Made by a program: the position numbers and the translations under genes
In this document: positions 7,786 to 14,896 of the stretch, piece after piece
How the letters are laid out: the number at the start of each line of letters is the position of its first letter
Numbering within the stretch: position 1 is the first letter of the stretch
NCBI GenBank assembly: GCA_011620445.1
Contig: WOZB01000079.1
Span: 1 to 18,959, forward strand
Direction: 5' to 3'
Length of the DNA stretch: 18,959 bases
From: Anaerolineaceae bacterium
GTDB taxonomy: Bacteria > Chloroflexota > Anaerolineae > Anaerolineales > Anaerolineaceae
Notes under the pieces: generated by a model
Databases searched by the model: none
What the model saw: only the letters and a program-made list of their open reading frames with translations
What the model was told of the DNA's origin: nothing

Positions 7786-8985
7786 ATGGCAACAATGAAT
7801 TTGAAACCTAATAAAACTGACGATGTCGAACCAAGCCAGGTTAAAGAAAGCATTCACCTGACTGCACGCGAGTCCATGCTTATTTCGCGCAACAATCGCC
7901 GTATTACGGATGCGATCGAAAAAAGGCGCAAACGTAGAAATGTTCCTGAGAGTGAATACTTGACCGTCATGCGCGACCCTGAAAATGTAGTCGAGTTCGA
8001 TAACGTACATACTTACTTTTTTACCGATATTGGTACCGTAAAAGCGGTCGATGGCGTTTCGTTTGACATCCCCAAGGGCAAAACCGTCGGCGTTGTAGGC
8101 GAGTCAGGTTGTGGTAAATCCGTGACCGCGCTCTCGCTGATGCAGCTGGTGCAGCGCCCCCAGGGGCAAACTGTAGAAGGCCAGATCCGCTTTGACAGCG
8201 GCGATAAGGCTTATGACATTGCCCAAACACCGACAACCGTGATGGAAACCATCCGTGGTGCCAAGATTTCCATGATTTTCCAGGAACCCATGACCAGCCT
8301 TAACCCTGTTTTCCGGGCGGGTGATCAGATTGACGAAGTCATTAAGCTTCATAATCCACAGATGACGGACGAAGAAGTGAAAGCCCAAACTCTGAAGATG
8401 ATCGAAATGGTTGGCATCGCCAACCAGGAAGGCGTCTACAGTATGTATCCGCATGAGCTCTCTGGCGGTATGCGCCAGAGGATCATGATCGCCATGGCAT
8501 TGGCTTGCAGCCCTAAACTGATTATCGCGGATGAACCTACAACGGCTCTGGATGTAACCATTCAGGCTCAGATTTTGGATCTGCTGCGCAACCTGAAGGA
8601 CCAGATTAATTCGAGCATCATGCTTATCACGCATGACCTGGGTGTGATTGCCGAAATGGCTGATTACGTCGTCGTGATGTATTCCGGGCGCGTTATTGAA
8701 AAAGGTACCGCTTTGGAAGTCTTTAAGGATCCCTTGCATCCTTACACGGTGGGTTTGTTGGCTTCCAAGCCGATTATCAACCACGATGTCGATCGTCTTT
8801 ACACTATCCCTGGTAATGTTCCCAATCCAATCAACATGCCGGATTACTGTTACTTTCGGGATCGCTGCAACAGGCGTATGCCAATCTGCGATGGCGCGTA
8901 TCCGGGTGAATACAGCGTGAGCCCCACCCACATGGCCGTTTGTTATCTTTACATAGACGACCCTCGGAGGATCGAGAATGCTTGA
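7786..8985 (+). CDS. dppD: ABC transporter ATP-binding protein, DppD/OppD type
   Basis: This 399-aa cytoplasmic ATPase powers the importer. It has Walker A GESGCGKS (105-112), Q-loop Gln166, signature LSGGM (225-229), Walker B LIIADE (245-250) and H-loop His283. The C-terminal oligopeptide-transport domain has four cysteines (355, 361, 368, 386) spaced CX5CX6CX17C, the pattern that binds a [4Fe-4S] cluster in characterised DppD proteins. The first 65 or so residues are an unusual, highly charged extension with a basic run (EKRRKRRN, 45-52) before the conserved [15 protein letters not shown] 7786 has AAGAGG (7775-7780) 5 nt upstream. It overlaps the next ATPase gene by 8 bp, a sign of coupled translation. 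Confidence 0.96.
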   Translation: MATMNLKPNKTDDVEPSQVKESIHLTARESMLISRNNRRITDAIEKRRKRRNVPESEYLTVMRDPENVVEFDNVHTYFFTDIGTVKAVDGVSFDIPKGKTVGVVGESGCGKSVTALSLMQLVQRPQGQTVEGQIRFDSGDKAYDIAQTPTTVMETIRGAKISMIFQEPMTSLNPVFRAGDQIDEVIKLHNPQMTDEEVKAQTLKMIEMVGIANQEGVYSMYPHELSGGMRQRIMIAMALACSPKLIIADEPTTALDVTIQAQILDLLRNLKDQINSSIMLITHDLGVIAEMADYVVVMYSGRVIEKGTALEVFKDPLHPYTVGLLASKPIINHDVDRLYTIPGNVPNPINMPDYCYFRDRCNRRMPICDGAYPGEYSVSPTHMAVCYLYIDDPRRIENA

Positions 8986-10015
8986 ACAAGTCGTAGACCA
9001 CGTCAATCTGAAACACAGTTCTGATAATATCCTTGAAGTTCGGGATCTGAAACAGTATTTTCCAATCAAGGCCGGCATCATGCAGCGGGTGGTTGGTTAT
9101 GTAAAAGCCGTTGACGGTATTAGCTTCAACATCCCCAAGGGTGCAACCATGGGTTTGGTGGGCGAGTCCGGCAGTGGTAAGACGACTGCTGGTAAAACCA
9201 TCCTGCGGCTTAACCAGCGAACTTCTGGAGATGTGCTATTTGAAGGGGTTGATATCTTCAAGCTCAACCACCGCGAACTAACCGCCATGCGCCCCAAGAT
9301 GCAAATCATCTTCCAGGACCCCTATTCCAGCCTTTCCCCCCGGCTTCCTATCGGCGAGATTATCGGTGAAGCAGTAAAAGAGCATCACATCGTTCCTGAT
9401 AATGAGTATGAAGGGTATCTTGAAGGGATTATGCACTCTTGCGGCCTGCAGCCTTATCATAAAGATCGCTACCCGCATGAATTCTCGGGCGGTCAGCGCC
9501 AGCGTATATGTATCGCTCGCGCTTTAGCCCTCTCACCGGATTTTATCGTCTGTGATGAACCCGTATCGGCTTTGGATGTTTCCATCCAAGCCCAGATTAT
9601 TAATCTGCTGAAGGAGCTTCAGGAGACTTATAAGCTGAGTTATCTCTTCATTTCGCATGATCTTTCGGTGGTTGAGCACATTTCCGACCACGTCGGTGTG
9701 ATGTACCTGGGCGATTTGGTAGAATATGGCAACAAACATCATATCTTCCGCAATCCGTTGCATCCATACACACAGGCTCTGCTAAGCGCGGCGCCTGTGC
9801 CGGACCCAACTGCCAGGAGAAACCGCATCATTCTGGAGGGCAGCATTCCTTCCCCGGCCAATCCGCCCTCGGGCTGCAAGTTCCACACGCGTTGCCCACG
9901 TCGATTCGACATGTGCGACAAGGTTGTACCAATGTCACGTGAATTGGAATCAGGGCATTTTGTGCGCTGCCATTTGTATAATGACCAACCGGAAGTCAAT
10001 GAACCAGCAGCCTGA
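8978..10015 (+). CDS. dppF: ABC transporter ATP-binding protein, DppF/OppF type
   Basis: This 345-aa partner ATPase heterodimerises with the DppD-type protein. It has Walker A GESGSGKT (62-69), Q-loop Gln113, signature FSGGQ (169-173), Walker B FIVCDE (189-194) and H-loop His227. The C-terminal domain carries Cys300, 306, 313 and 331, with the same CX5CX6CX17C spacing as in the preceding gene. The start ATG 8978 lies inside the end of dppD and has a clean GGAGG (8966-8970) 7 nt upstream. Length is normal for the family. The last 17 bp overlap the small downstream membrane-protein gene if that starts at 9999. Confidence 0.96.
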   Translation: MLEQVVDHVNLKHSSDNILEVRDLKQYFPIKAGIMQRVVGYVKAVDGISFNIPKGATMGLVGESGSGKTTAGKTILRLNQRTSGDVLFEGVDIFKLNHRELTAMRPKMQIIFQDPYSSLSPRLPIGEIIGEAVKEHHIVPDNEYEGYLEGIMHSCGLQPYHKDRYPHEFSGGQRQRICIARALALSPDFIVCDEPVSALDVSIQAQIINLLKELQETYKLSYLFISHDLSVVEHISDHVGVMYLGDLVEYGNKHHIFRNPLHPYTQALLSAAPVPDPTARRNRIILEGSIPSPANPPSGCKFHTRCPRRFDMCDKVVPMSRELESGHFVRCHLYNDQPEVNEPAA

Positions 10016-10265
10016 CGATTTTGAGGATGATGGCCGCGTGATTTGCGACATGAATGTCGAGGGCATGCCCTGGCATCAGGATCGCGCATCTCGGAAAGTT
10101 GCTCCTTCCGGGCAACAAAGCCGCCTGCGCGGCGATCCGATTACCAAACCGGAATTACGACGCTACACCTGGTATGCCCTGCTGGCAGGCCTGGCAATTG
10201 TCGCGGTTTTTGCGATAGTCTGGATTTTATTTACACTTTTCGCCACACAAGTCTGGTTTAGATAA
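9999..10265 (+). CDS. Small single-TM protein at the end of the transporter operon
   Basis: This predicted 88-aa protein has a soluble acidic N-terminus with the segment DDGRVICDMNVEGMPWH (about residues 9-25), a basic middle, and one C-terminal TM helix (about residues 59-82) ending in WFR. I chose ATG 9999 because GGAAG (9991-9995) precedes it by 3 nt. ATG 9981 in the same frame is possible, with a larger overlap into dppF. The gene overlaps the end of the ATPase gene and is followed by the operon terminator, so it belongs to the transporter transcript. I cannot name its family. The DDGR-V-I-DM string faintly resembles small proteins I recall from Clostridia, which is a memory impression only. 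It could be a small accessory subunit. Confidence 0.7.
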   Translation: MNQQPDDFEDDGRVICDMNVEGMPWHQDRASRKVAPSGQQSRLRGDPITKPELRRYTWYALLAGLAIVAVFAIVWILFTLFATQVWFR

Positions 10266-10293
10266 ATAGCCTGCTGATTTTAGAAAACGATTG

Positions 10294-10318
10294 AAAGGGA
10301 TGAGCTTCATCCCTTTTT
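10294..10318 (+). terminator. Rho-independent terminator of the transporter operon
   Basis: A perfect 10-bp stem (AAAGGGATGA, 10294-10303, with TCATCCCTTT, 10307-10316) closes a 3-nt GCT loop. With the two following T residues it ends in a run of five Ts (10314-10318). It lies 28 bp after the stop of the small membrane-protein gene. Confidence 0.85.
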
Positions 10319-10557
10319 GTTCGATGCAGAGGACATACCAATCCCTCCTCCATAACTTGTCTTCCCGAGCTTTCTTGCGAGGGATGTATGTCTGCGTATT
10401 GGACTATCGGGCAGCGATTGCACATCAAATTTGTTACTATTTTCTAGAACACCTTTCGCTGCGCTCATAAAACAATTAGAGGGGGAGGACCCCCGTTGAA
10501 CAAGCCATCCCAGGCTTTTTGAATTAAATCTGTGCTAAAATAGACCTCTATCAACAC
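10319..10557. other. Non-coding intergenic stretch with hairpins
   Basis: No convincing gene is visible here. It contains a long imperfect inverted repeat (10332-10347 with 10379-10392, 14 bp with a 2-nt bulge and a 31-nt loop) and a small GGGGG-AGGA-CCCCC hairpin at 10481-10494. Towards its right end is the probable promoter of the tRNA gene. Confidence 0.6.
10533..10541 (+). promoter_or_regulatory. Extended -10 element for the tRNA-Gln gene
   Basis: TGC-TAAAAT (10533-10541) matches an extended -10 box (TGn plus 5/6 of TATAAT) and ends 16 bp before the first base of the mature tRNA. No -35 with normal spacing is evident, which extended -10 promoters do not strictly need. Confidence 0.45.
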
Positions 10558-10628
10558 AGGGGCATGGTGCAACGGCAGCACAGCGGACTTTGAATCCGTT
10601 GATCCTGGTTCGAATCCAAGTGCCCCTG
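10558..10628 (+). tRNA. trnQ: tRNA-Gln (anticodon UUG)
   Basis: A cloverleaf can be drawn directly. The acceptor arms are AGGGGCA (10558-10564) and TGCCCCT (10621-10627), and the D stem is GTGC/GCAC. The anticodon stem GCGGA/TCCGT closes loop CTTTGAA, with TTG at 10590-10592. The T loop is TTCGAAT (10609-10615). The discriminator is G10628 and CCA is not encoded. The T stem CCTGG/CCAAG has one C-A mismatch (10605 with 10619). This tRNA reads glutamine codon CAA. Confidence 0.95.
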
Positions 10629-10670
10629 CTATATTAACGTGGAAGAAGACAACTATTTAGAACCTACCAT

Positions 10671-10708
10671 AACGACGGATCAGGCCGCTCGCGGCAGAAC
10701 CCGTCGTT
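10671..10708 (+). terminator. Nested hairpin between tRNA-Gln and glmU
   Basis: An outer 8-bp stem AACGACGG (10671-10678) with CCGTCGTT (10701-10708) encloses a smaller GC-rich hairpin, GCCG-CTCG-CGGC (10684-10695). Only a short T-rich tail follows. It could end the tRNA transcript or act as a leader structure for glmU, whose SD begins 8 nt later; the sequence does not decide between these. Confidence 0.45.
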
Positions 10709-10727
10709 TGCTCTTAAGGAATATCCA

Positions 10728-12101
10728 ATGAAAATTGCATCAATTACTTTGGCGGCAGGCTATGGCAAGCGCATGCACTCCAAAAAACATAAGGTTTTGC
10801 ACGAATTAGTCGGCAAACCGCTCATCTGGCATGCCCTGCAAGCCCTGATTGGGATCAGCGATTTACCCCCTGTGGTTGTGGTTGGGCAAAGCGCGGATGA
10901 GGTAAAAGCGGCAGTTGGCAGCTCTTTTGGCGCCCGGGTTCAATTCTCTTTCCAGGCAGAACAGCTTGGTACAGGCCACGCAGTTCAATCTGCCCAAAAT
11001 CTTCTTGAAGGTAGGTCTGACCTGGTAGTGGTGACGCTTGCAGATATGCCGCTTTTGAGCGAACAAACCGTGCGTTCCATCATCGACCATCACGTAGAAA
11101 CACAAGCCGTACTCACCATGACCAGCGTGGTAGGGGACGTACCCCGCGGTTTTGGCCGCGTATTGCGCGCAGTAGATGGACGCGTGATTGGCATCATTGA
11201 AGAGGCACTTGCCTCACCCCAGCAATTGAAAATCCGGGAATACAACATCTCGGCTTACTGTTTCAGTGCCGAATGGCTCTGGCAGAACCTGAGCCTTATC
11301 CCGATATCACCCAAAGGCGAATATTTTCTCACAGATTTGGTGAGCATGGCCGTTTCACAAGGCCAAGGGGTGGAATCGCTCATCTGGGATGATCCAATCG
11401 AGGGCTTGGGAATAAACAACCGGGTGGACCTGGCGGATTGTGAAATGGCTTTGCGCAGGCGTATCAACACCCGCCACATGTTGGCAGGGGTGAGCATGGA
11501 TGACCCTGCCAGCATCCTCATTGAGCCTGAAGTGGAAATTGCCCCGGATGCCACCATCCTGCAGGGTTCACGCCTTTGCGGCAGCACTAAAGTGGGTGCA
11601 GATTCGGTTATAGGCCCGTATACAATCCTTTGTGACACCACAGTTGGGGAAGGTTGTAAATTGATGCAGTCCGCGGCAGAACACGCCACCATTGGCAATC
11701 ATGTCAGCATGGGGCCGTATTGCCACTTGCGCCCGAACGCAGTGCTCAAAGATGGCGTGCACTTGGGCAACTTCGGTGAAGTGAAGGATTCCACCCTGGA
11801 TGAAGGTGTCAAAATGGGGCATTTCTCTTACATTGGCAACGCCAAAATTGGGCGCAATGTCAATATCGGGGCGGGCACTATCACCTGCAATTATGATGGC
11901 AGCCAAAAGAATCCCACGGAAATTGGAGAAAATACCTTCATTGGAAGTGATACGATGCTGGTGGCCCCACTCAAGATCGGCAAAAATGCCATTACAGGAG
12001 CTGGCTCTGTGGTCACCCATGATGTTGCCGATGGCGAACTGGTGGTTGGGGTTCCAGCCCGACCCCATCCGCGCAAGCCTTCACAAGGTAAGTGTCAGTG
12101 A
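10728..12101 (+). CDS. glmU: Bifunctional GlmU: GlcN-1-P acetyltransferase / GlcNAc-1-P uridyltransferase
   Basis: GlmU makes UDP-GlcNAc for peptidoglycan in the cytoplasm, in two steps: acetylation of glucosamine-1-phosphate, then uridylyl transfer. The N-terminal nucleotidyltransferase shows LAAGYGKRM (8-16) with Arg15 and Lys22, the QAEQLGTGHA uridine-binding motif (76-85), the metal-site Asp106 in LADMP, and Asn231. The C-terminal left-handed beta-helix (about 265-445) has hexapeptide repeats, Arg335, His365 in KMGHFSY, and NIGAGTITCNYDG (379-391), as in E. coli GlmU. Length 457 is normal, so both activities should be intact. ATG 10728 follows AAGGA (10716-10720) by 7 nt. The motif GKR replaces the usual GTR, a mild variation. 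Confidence 0.97.
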   Translation: MKIASITLAAGYGKRMHSKKHKVLHELVGKPLIWHALQALIGISDLPPVVVVGQSADEVKAAVGSSFGARVQFSFQAEQLGTGHAVQSAQNLLEGRSDLVVVTLADMPLLSEQTVRSIIDHHVETQAVLTMTSVVGDVPRGFGRVLRAVDGRVIGIIEEALASPQQLKIREYNISAYCFSAEWLWQNLSLIPISPKGEYFLTDLVSMAVSQGQGVESLIWDDPIEGLGINNRVDLADCEMALRRRINTRHMLAGVSMDDPASILIEPEVEIAPDATILQGSRLCGSTKVGADSVIGPYTILCDTTVGEGCKLMQSAAEHATIGNHVSMGPYCHLRPNAVLKDGVHLGNFGEVKDSTLDEGVKMGHFSYIGNAKIGRNVNIGAGTITCNYDGSQKNPTEIGENTFIGSDTMLVAPLKIGKNAITGAGSVVTHDVADGELVVGVPARPHPRKPSQGKCQ

Positions 12102-12120
12102 TAAATCCTGACGCTATAAT
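12092..12120 (+). promoter_or_regulatory. Possible promoter for the CBS/CorC gene, overlapping the end of glmU
   Basis: A perfect TATAAT (12115-12120) follows a 17-bp spacer after GTGTCA (12092-12097, 4/6 match to TTGACA), which lies in the last codons of glmU. Transcription would begin near 12127, only about 6 nt before the next ATG, giving a nearly leaderless mRNA. Confidence 0.35.
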
Positions 12121-12132
12121 CTGAAAGGATCC

Positions 12133-13410
12133 ATGTCTGACCGAATAATTCTTTGGGTAATCATTGCCTTCTTTATTATCTGGGATTTGCTGGTTACTGC
12201 AGCCCGTTCGGCCTTCCTGCATGCCCGTCTGACCTATCTGCTGGGAATGCTTGAAAGCCAAGCGGAAAAAGCACAAAAGACCATTAATTTGCTTGAAAAA
12301 CCGAGCTTACATGCGGGACTGCGCCTGAGCAACATCATTTCCCACTTTGCTATTGCCGGCTGTCTTACCCTTGCTCTGAAGATGACCTTCCCTCAATTGC
12401 TCACCTGGCAGATTCTGCTGGTGCTTGCAGGGGCTATTATCCTGATCAGCCTGATTGAAGTCATTATTGAAAAAGCCCAGTTGAAGAACACTGAGCAATC
12501 AGCTATGAACTGGTCCGGCTTCGCAGCGACGCTGGATGTGCTTGCCTCTCCCTTCACACAGTTGATGATCAGCATCCTTGGTGAAAATGCAGCCATTGTC
12601 AGCATGCCAGTGACAGATGAGACCTTGCGGGATTGGGTGGAAGACGAACAACCAGAAGGCAGCCTGGAAAGAGGCGAACGGGAGATGATCTATTCAATCT
12701 TCCAGTTTGGGGATACGATCGCTCGCGAGATTATGGTGCCGCGGGCAGACCTGCTTGCGCTTGACATCAATACAACCATCAGCGAAGCCCGGAAGGAATT
12801 TATCAATGCCGGTCATTCGCGTGTGCCAGTTTATGAGGATAACATCGACAATGTAGTCGGGCTGCTGTACGCCAAAGATTTGTTGGCAGTCGTAGATGGC
12901 AGCGATACCATTGCCCAGCAGCGAAAACTGCTGCGGCCGGCTTACTTTGTCCCCGAAGCCAAAAAAATCGATGAACTATTCACGGAGATGCAGTCCAAAG
13001 GTGTGCATATGTCCCTGGTAGTGGATGAATATGGCGGCGTTGCCGGCATAGTAACCCTTGAGGACATCCTTGAAGAAATCGTTGGTGAGATTCGCGATGA
13101 ATATGACGCGGCAGAAGAAACAGACGTACAAAAGTTGGATGATGAGAACTACTTGCTGCTTGGGCGTGTGAACATTGCCGAACTCAATGAAATATTCAAG
13201 CTTGGTCTGCCTACTGACCATGCCGATACACTCGGCGGCTTGATTTACAGCGCGCTGGGGCGGGTTCCCCAACCAGGAGAATTGGTTAATTTTAATGGTG
13301 CTGAGTTTACTGTGGAAGAGGTGGTGGCCCGCCGCATCCTCAAGGTAAAACTGCACTTTCCCCATCCCACCGAGGACCATGTTTCCGAGGAGATTGAAGA
13401 TGCTGAGTAA
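12133..13410 (+). CDS. CNNM/CorC-HlyC family membrane protein with CBS pair
   Basis: This 425-aa membrane protein belongs to the group of CorC/YtfL-like proteins, often labelled hemolysin C and linked to magnesium or cobalt handling. It has an N-terminal TM helix (about 5-23) and two further hydrophobic segments (about 65-83 and 90-113). A CBS pair follows (about 197-255, REIMVPRADLLAL, and 265-320, VVDEYGGVAGIVTLEDILEEI), then the C-terminal CorC_HlyC domain (about 333-412). The N-terminal membrane domain is short and diverges from the usual DUF21/CNNM pattern. The SD AAAGGA (12124-12129) is only 3 nt from the ATG. The cdd gene overlaps its stop by 11 bp, so the two are probably translated together. 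Substrate is not inferable. Confidence 0.92.
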   Translation: MSDRIILWVIIAFFIIWDLLVTAARSAFLHARLTYLLGMLESQAEKAQKTINLLEKPSLHAGLRLSNIISHFAIAGCLTLALKMTFPQLLTWQILLVLAGAIILISLIEVIIEKAQLKNTEQSAMNWSGFAATLDVLASPFTQLMISILGENAAIVSMPVTDETLRDWVEDEQPEGSLERGEREMIYSIFQFGDTIAREIMVPRADLLALDINTTISEARKEFINAGHSRVPVYEDNIDNVVGLLYAKDLLAVVDGSDTIAQQRKLLRPAYFVPEAKKIDELFTEMQSKGVHMSLVVDEYGGVAGIVTLEDILEEIVGEIRDEYDAAEETDVQKLDDENYLLLGRVNIAELNEIFKLGLPTDHADTLGGLIYSALGRVPQPGELVNFNGAEFTVEEVVARRILKVKLHFPHPTEDHVSEEIEDAE

Positions 13411-13807
13411 GGCTCAAAAAAAGAAATTGATTGAAAAGGCAGTTGCTATTCTGCCCAATTCTTATGCCCCTTATTCCAAATACGCGGTTGGTGCTGCCGT
13501 GCTTACGGCTAACGGTAAGATTTACCAGGGCGTGAACATCGAAAATGCAGCCTATCCCTCATCGATCTGCGCTGAACGCTCGGCTATCTTTAACGCTGTT
13601 TCTGATGGCGAACGCCAACTTGTTGGCCTCGCTGTAGCCACCCGCAATGCTGGTTCCCCCTGCGGCGCCTGCCGGCAAGTGATGCGCGAATTTGGCGGTA
13701 AAGACTTGCCTGTGCTCATCGTCAATGAGCAAGGTGAGCTGGTTGAAGAAACCAACCTGCTCGAACTTCTGCCCCGCTCCTTTGGGCCAGAAGATTTGCT
13801 GTCCTGA
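13400..13807 (+). CDS. cdd: Cytidine deaminase
   Basis: This 135-aa zinc enzyme converts cytidine or deoxycytidine to uridine or deoxyuridine in pyrimidine salvage. It is of the small homotetrameric type: ligands Cys57 (CAE motif), Cys88 and Cys91 (PCGACRQ) with catalytic Glu59, and the substrate motif NIENAAYPSSICAERSA (48-62). ATG 13400 lies within the end of the preceding gene and has AGGAG (13388-13392) 7 nt upstream. The frame is open further upstream but without an SD. The recO gene follows 13 bp later. The cdd-recO pairing matches the common bacterial cluster ybeY-dgkA-cdd-era-recO-glyQS, here without era. Confidence 0.97.
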   Translation: MLSKAQKKKLIEKAVAILPNSYAPYSKYAVGAAVLTANGKIYQGVNIENAAYPSSICAERSAIFNAVSDGERQLVGLAVATRNAGSPCGACRQVMREFGGKDLPVLIVNEQGELVEETNLLELLPRSFGPEDLLS

Positions 13808-13820
13808 GACGAGGTTCAAT

Positions 13821-14585
13821 GTGCGCGGCCAGACTTCCCGTCAGTTTCACGCGCAGGGTGTAGTCCTGCGGCATAGTGAATACGGCGAAGCTGACCGCAT
13901 TCTCACGCTTTACACACTCGAACAAGGCAAAATTCAGGCGGCGGCCAAAGGCATACGCAAGATCAAATCGCGCAAAGCCGGCCACCTGGAGCCTTTTACC
14001 CAGGTAGCCCTCTACCTGGCCAAAGGCAGCGGTTTACCCGTCATCACCCAGGCCGAAGCTATCCGCACTTTCGACGCGTTGCGGGCTGATTTACTCAAAA
14101 CAGCTTATGCTGCCTACGTTGTAGAGCTCGTGGACCGCTTTAGTTATGCGGAGGCCGAAAACCCACTGCTTTACAAACTTCTTGTTGATACCCTCGTCCG
14201 CCTTGAGGGAACTGCTGAACCCGCTGTGGTCATTCATTACTACGAAATGCACTTATTGGATTTGTTGGGCTTCCGGCCTGAATTGCATAATTGCATTTCT
14301 TGTGGGGAAGCGATTACCCCCCGGGATCAATTTATCTCACCGTTGATGGGCGGCGTGCTTTGCCCGAATTGCCGGCAGGCCGATGCAAGTGCCTGGCCTG
14401 TTTCGATGCCGGTGCTCAAATATATGCGGCATTTCCAGCGCACACCCTGGTCTAAACTTGAGAAGATGAAACTGCCCGCGGAGGTGGAGGCTGGGTTGAA
14501 GCCTCTCTTGGAGCGCTATCTGACCTATTTATTGGAGCATGGCCTGAAATCCCCAGGTTTTATGCGGGATATTACCAAGACTTAA
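13821..14585 (+). CDS. recO: DNA repair protein RecO
   Basis: RecO is a recombination mediator that helps RecA load onto SSB-coated single-stranded DNA in the RecF pathway. This 254-aa protein starts with the OB-fold (about 8-85; AQGVVLRHSEYGEADRILTL). A helical region follows, with a zinc-binding CX2C...CX2C set (Cys158, 161, 181, 184). The end (GFMRDITKT) is normal. GTG 13821 is chosen because GAGG (13811-13814) is 6 nt upstream; the frame stays open back into cdd, but earlier starts would add residues foreign to the family, and ATG 13819 is out of frame. It is the last gene of the run before the accessory region, and glyQS, its usual neighbour, lies 2.5 kb away beyond the IS element. Confidence 0.95.
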   Translation: MRGQTSRQFHAQGVVLRHSEYGEADRILTLYTLEQGKIQAAAKGIRKIKSRKAGHLEPFTQVALYLAKGSGLPVITQAEAIRTFDALRADLLKTAYAAYVVELVDRFSYAEAENPLLYKLLVDTLVRLEGTAEPAVVIHYYEMHLLDLLGFRPELHNCISCGEAITPRDQFISPLMGGVLCPNCRQADASAWPVSMPVLKYMRHFQRTPWSKLEKMKLPAEVEAGLKPLLERYLTYLLEHGLKSPGFMRDITKT

Positions 14586-14817
14586 TTTGTTATTGATCTG
14601 CAATTCCAATTCCCTTTTATAAAGGTTATTTCATTCTTAATTTTGTCATACTAGAGCAAAGCGAAGCATCTACGCATCGCAGTCCGTCGCTAGAAGATCC
14701 TTACTCCATGGTACTACGGACCTTGAGTTCGCTTTGCGGTCGCAAATGAGGCTCAGGATGACGAGAAAAGTGTTGTCAAGCTGATTCTAGCGAAGCATTT
14801 TCTATCTGCAAGTCAAA
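14586..14817. other. Intergenic region after recO with weak terminator and repeats
   Basis: No gene is visible. A short AT-rich hairpin, CCTTT-TAT-AAAGG (14613-14625), followed by T-rich sequence may terminate the recO transcript weakly. The rest is the REP/MITE-like element and the left part of a second copy, listed separately. Confidence 0.5.
14645..14762. repeat. REP/MITE-like palindromic repeat, copy 1
   Basis: The element of about 118 bp starts with GTCAT and ends with ATGAC. Its arms share CAAAGCGAA (14658-14666) and its complement TTCGCTTTG (14728-14736), and an inner 6-bp stem pairs GTCCGT (14682-14687) with ACGGAC (14716-14721). It has no coding capacity. A 23-bp segment of its right end (14740-14762) recurs exactly at 16954-16976, showing that it is a dispersed repeat. 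Confidence 0.7.
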
Positions 14818-14819
14818 TC
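14774..14819. repeat. REP-like repeat, copy 2, left part (split by IS630 element)
   Basis: This short stretch shares with copy 1 the pattern CTAG followed by CGAAGCAT (14787-14799) and is cut off at the TA insertion site of the IS element. Its right part continues at 16945. The boundary on the left is approximate. Confidence 0.45.
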
Positions 14820-14834
14820 TAGTAGTCTGTCAAA
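14818..14834. repeat. IS630 left inverted repeat
   Basis: TCTAGTAGTCTGTCAAA includes two target bases (TC), the TA duplication and the 13-bp terminal repeat. It is the exact reverse complement of 16930-16946. Confidence 0.9.
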
Positions 14835-14896
14835 TTTCATTCTAAAAATTGTTATTAGCTCCCGTGCGATTGAAAGCACCTTATGAGGGTTAAATG

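Noticed and set aside
10481..10494. GGGGG-AGGA-CCCCC hairpin as a terminator
   Set aside because: The stem has only 5 bp and no T-run follows.
13692..13820. Long N-terminal extension of RecO inside cdd
   Set aside because: It is cdd sequence in another frame; GTG 13821 has an SD and gives the normal RecO N-terminus.
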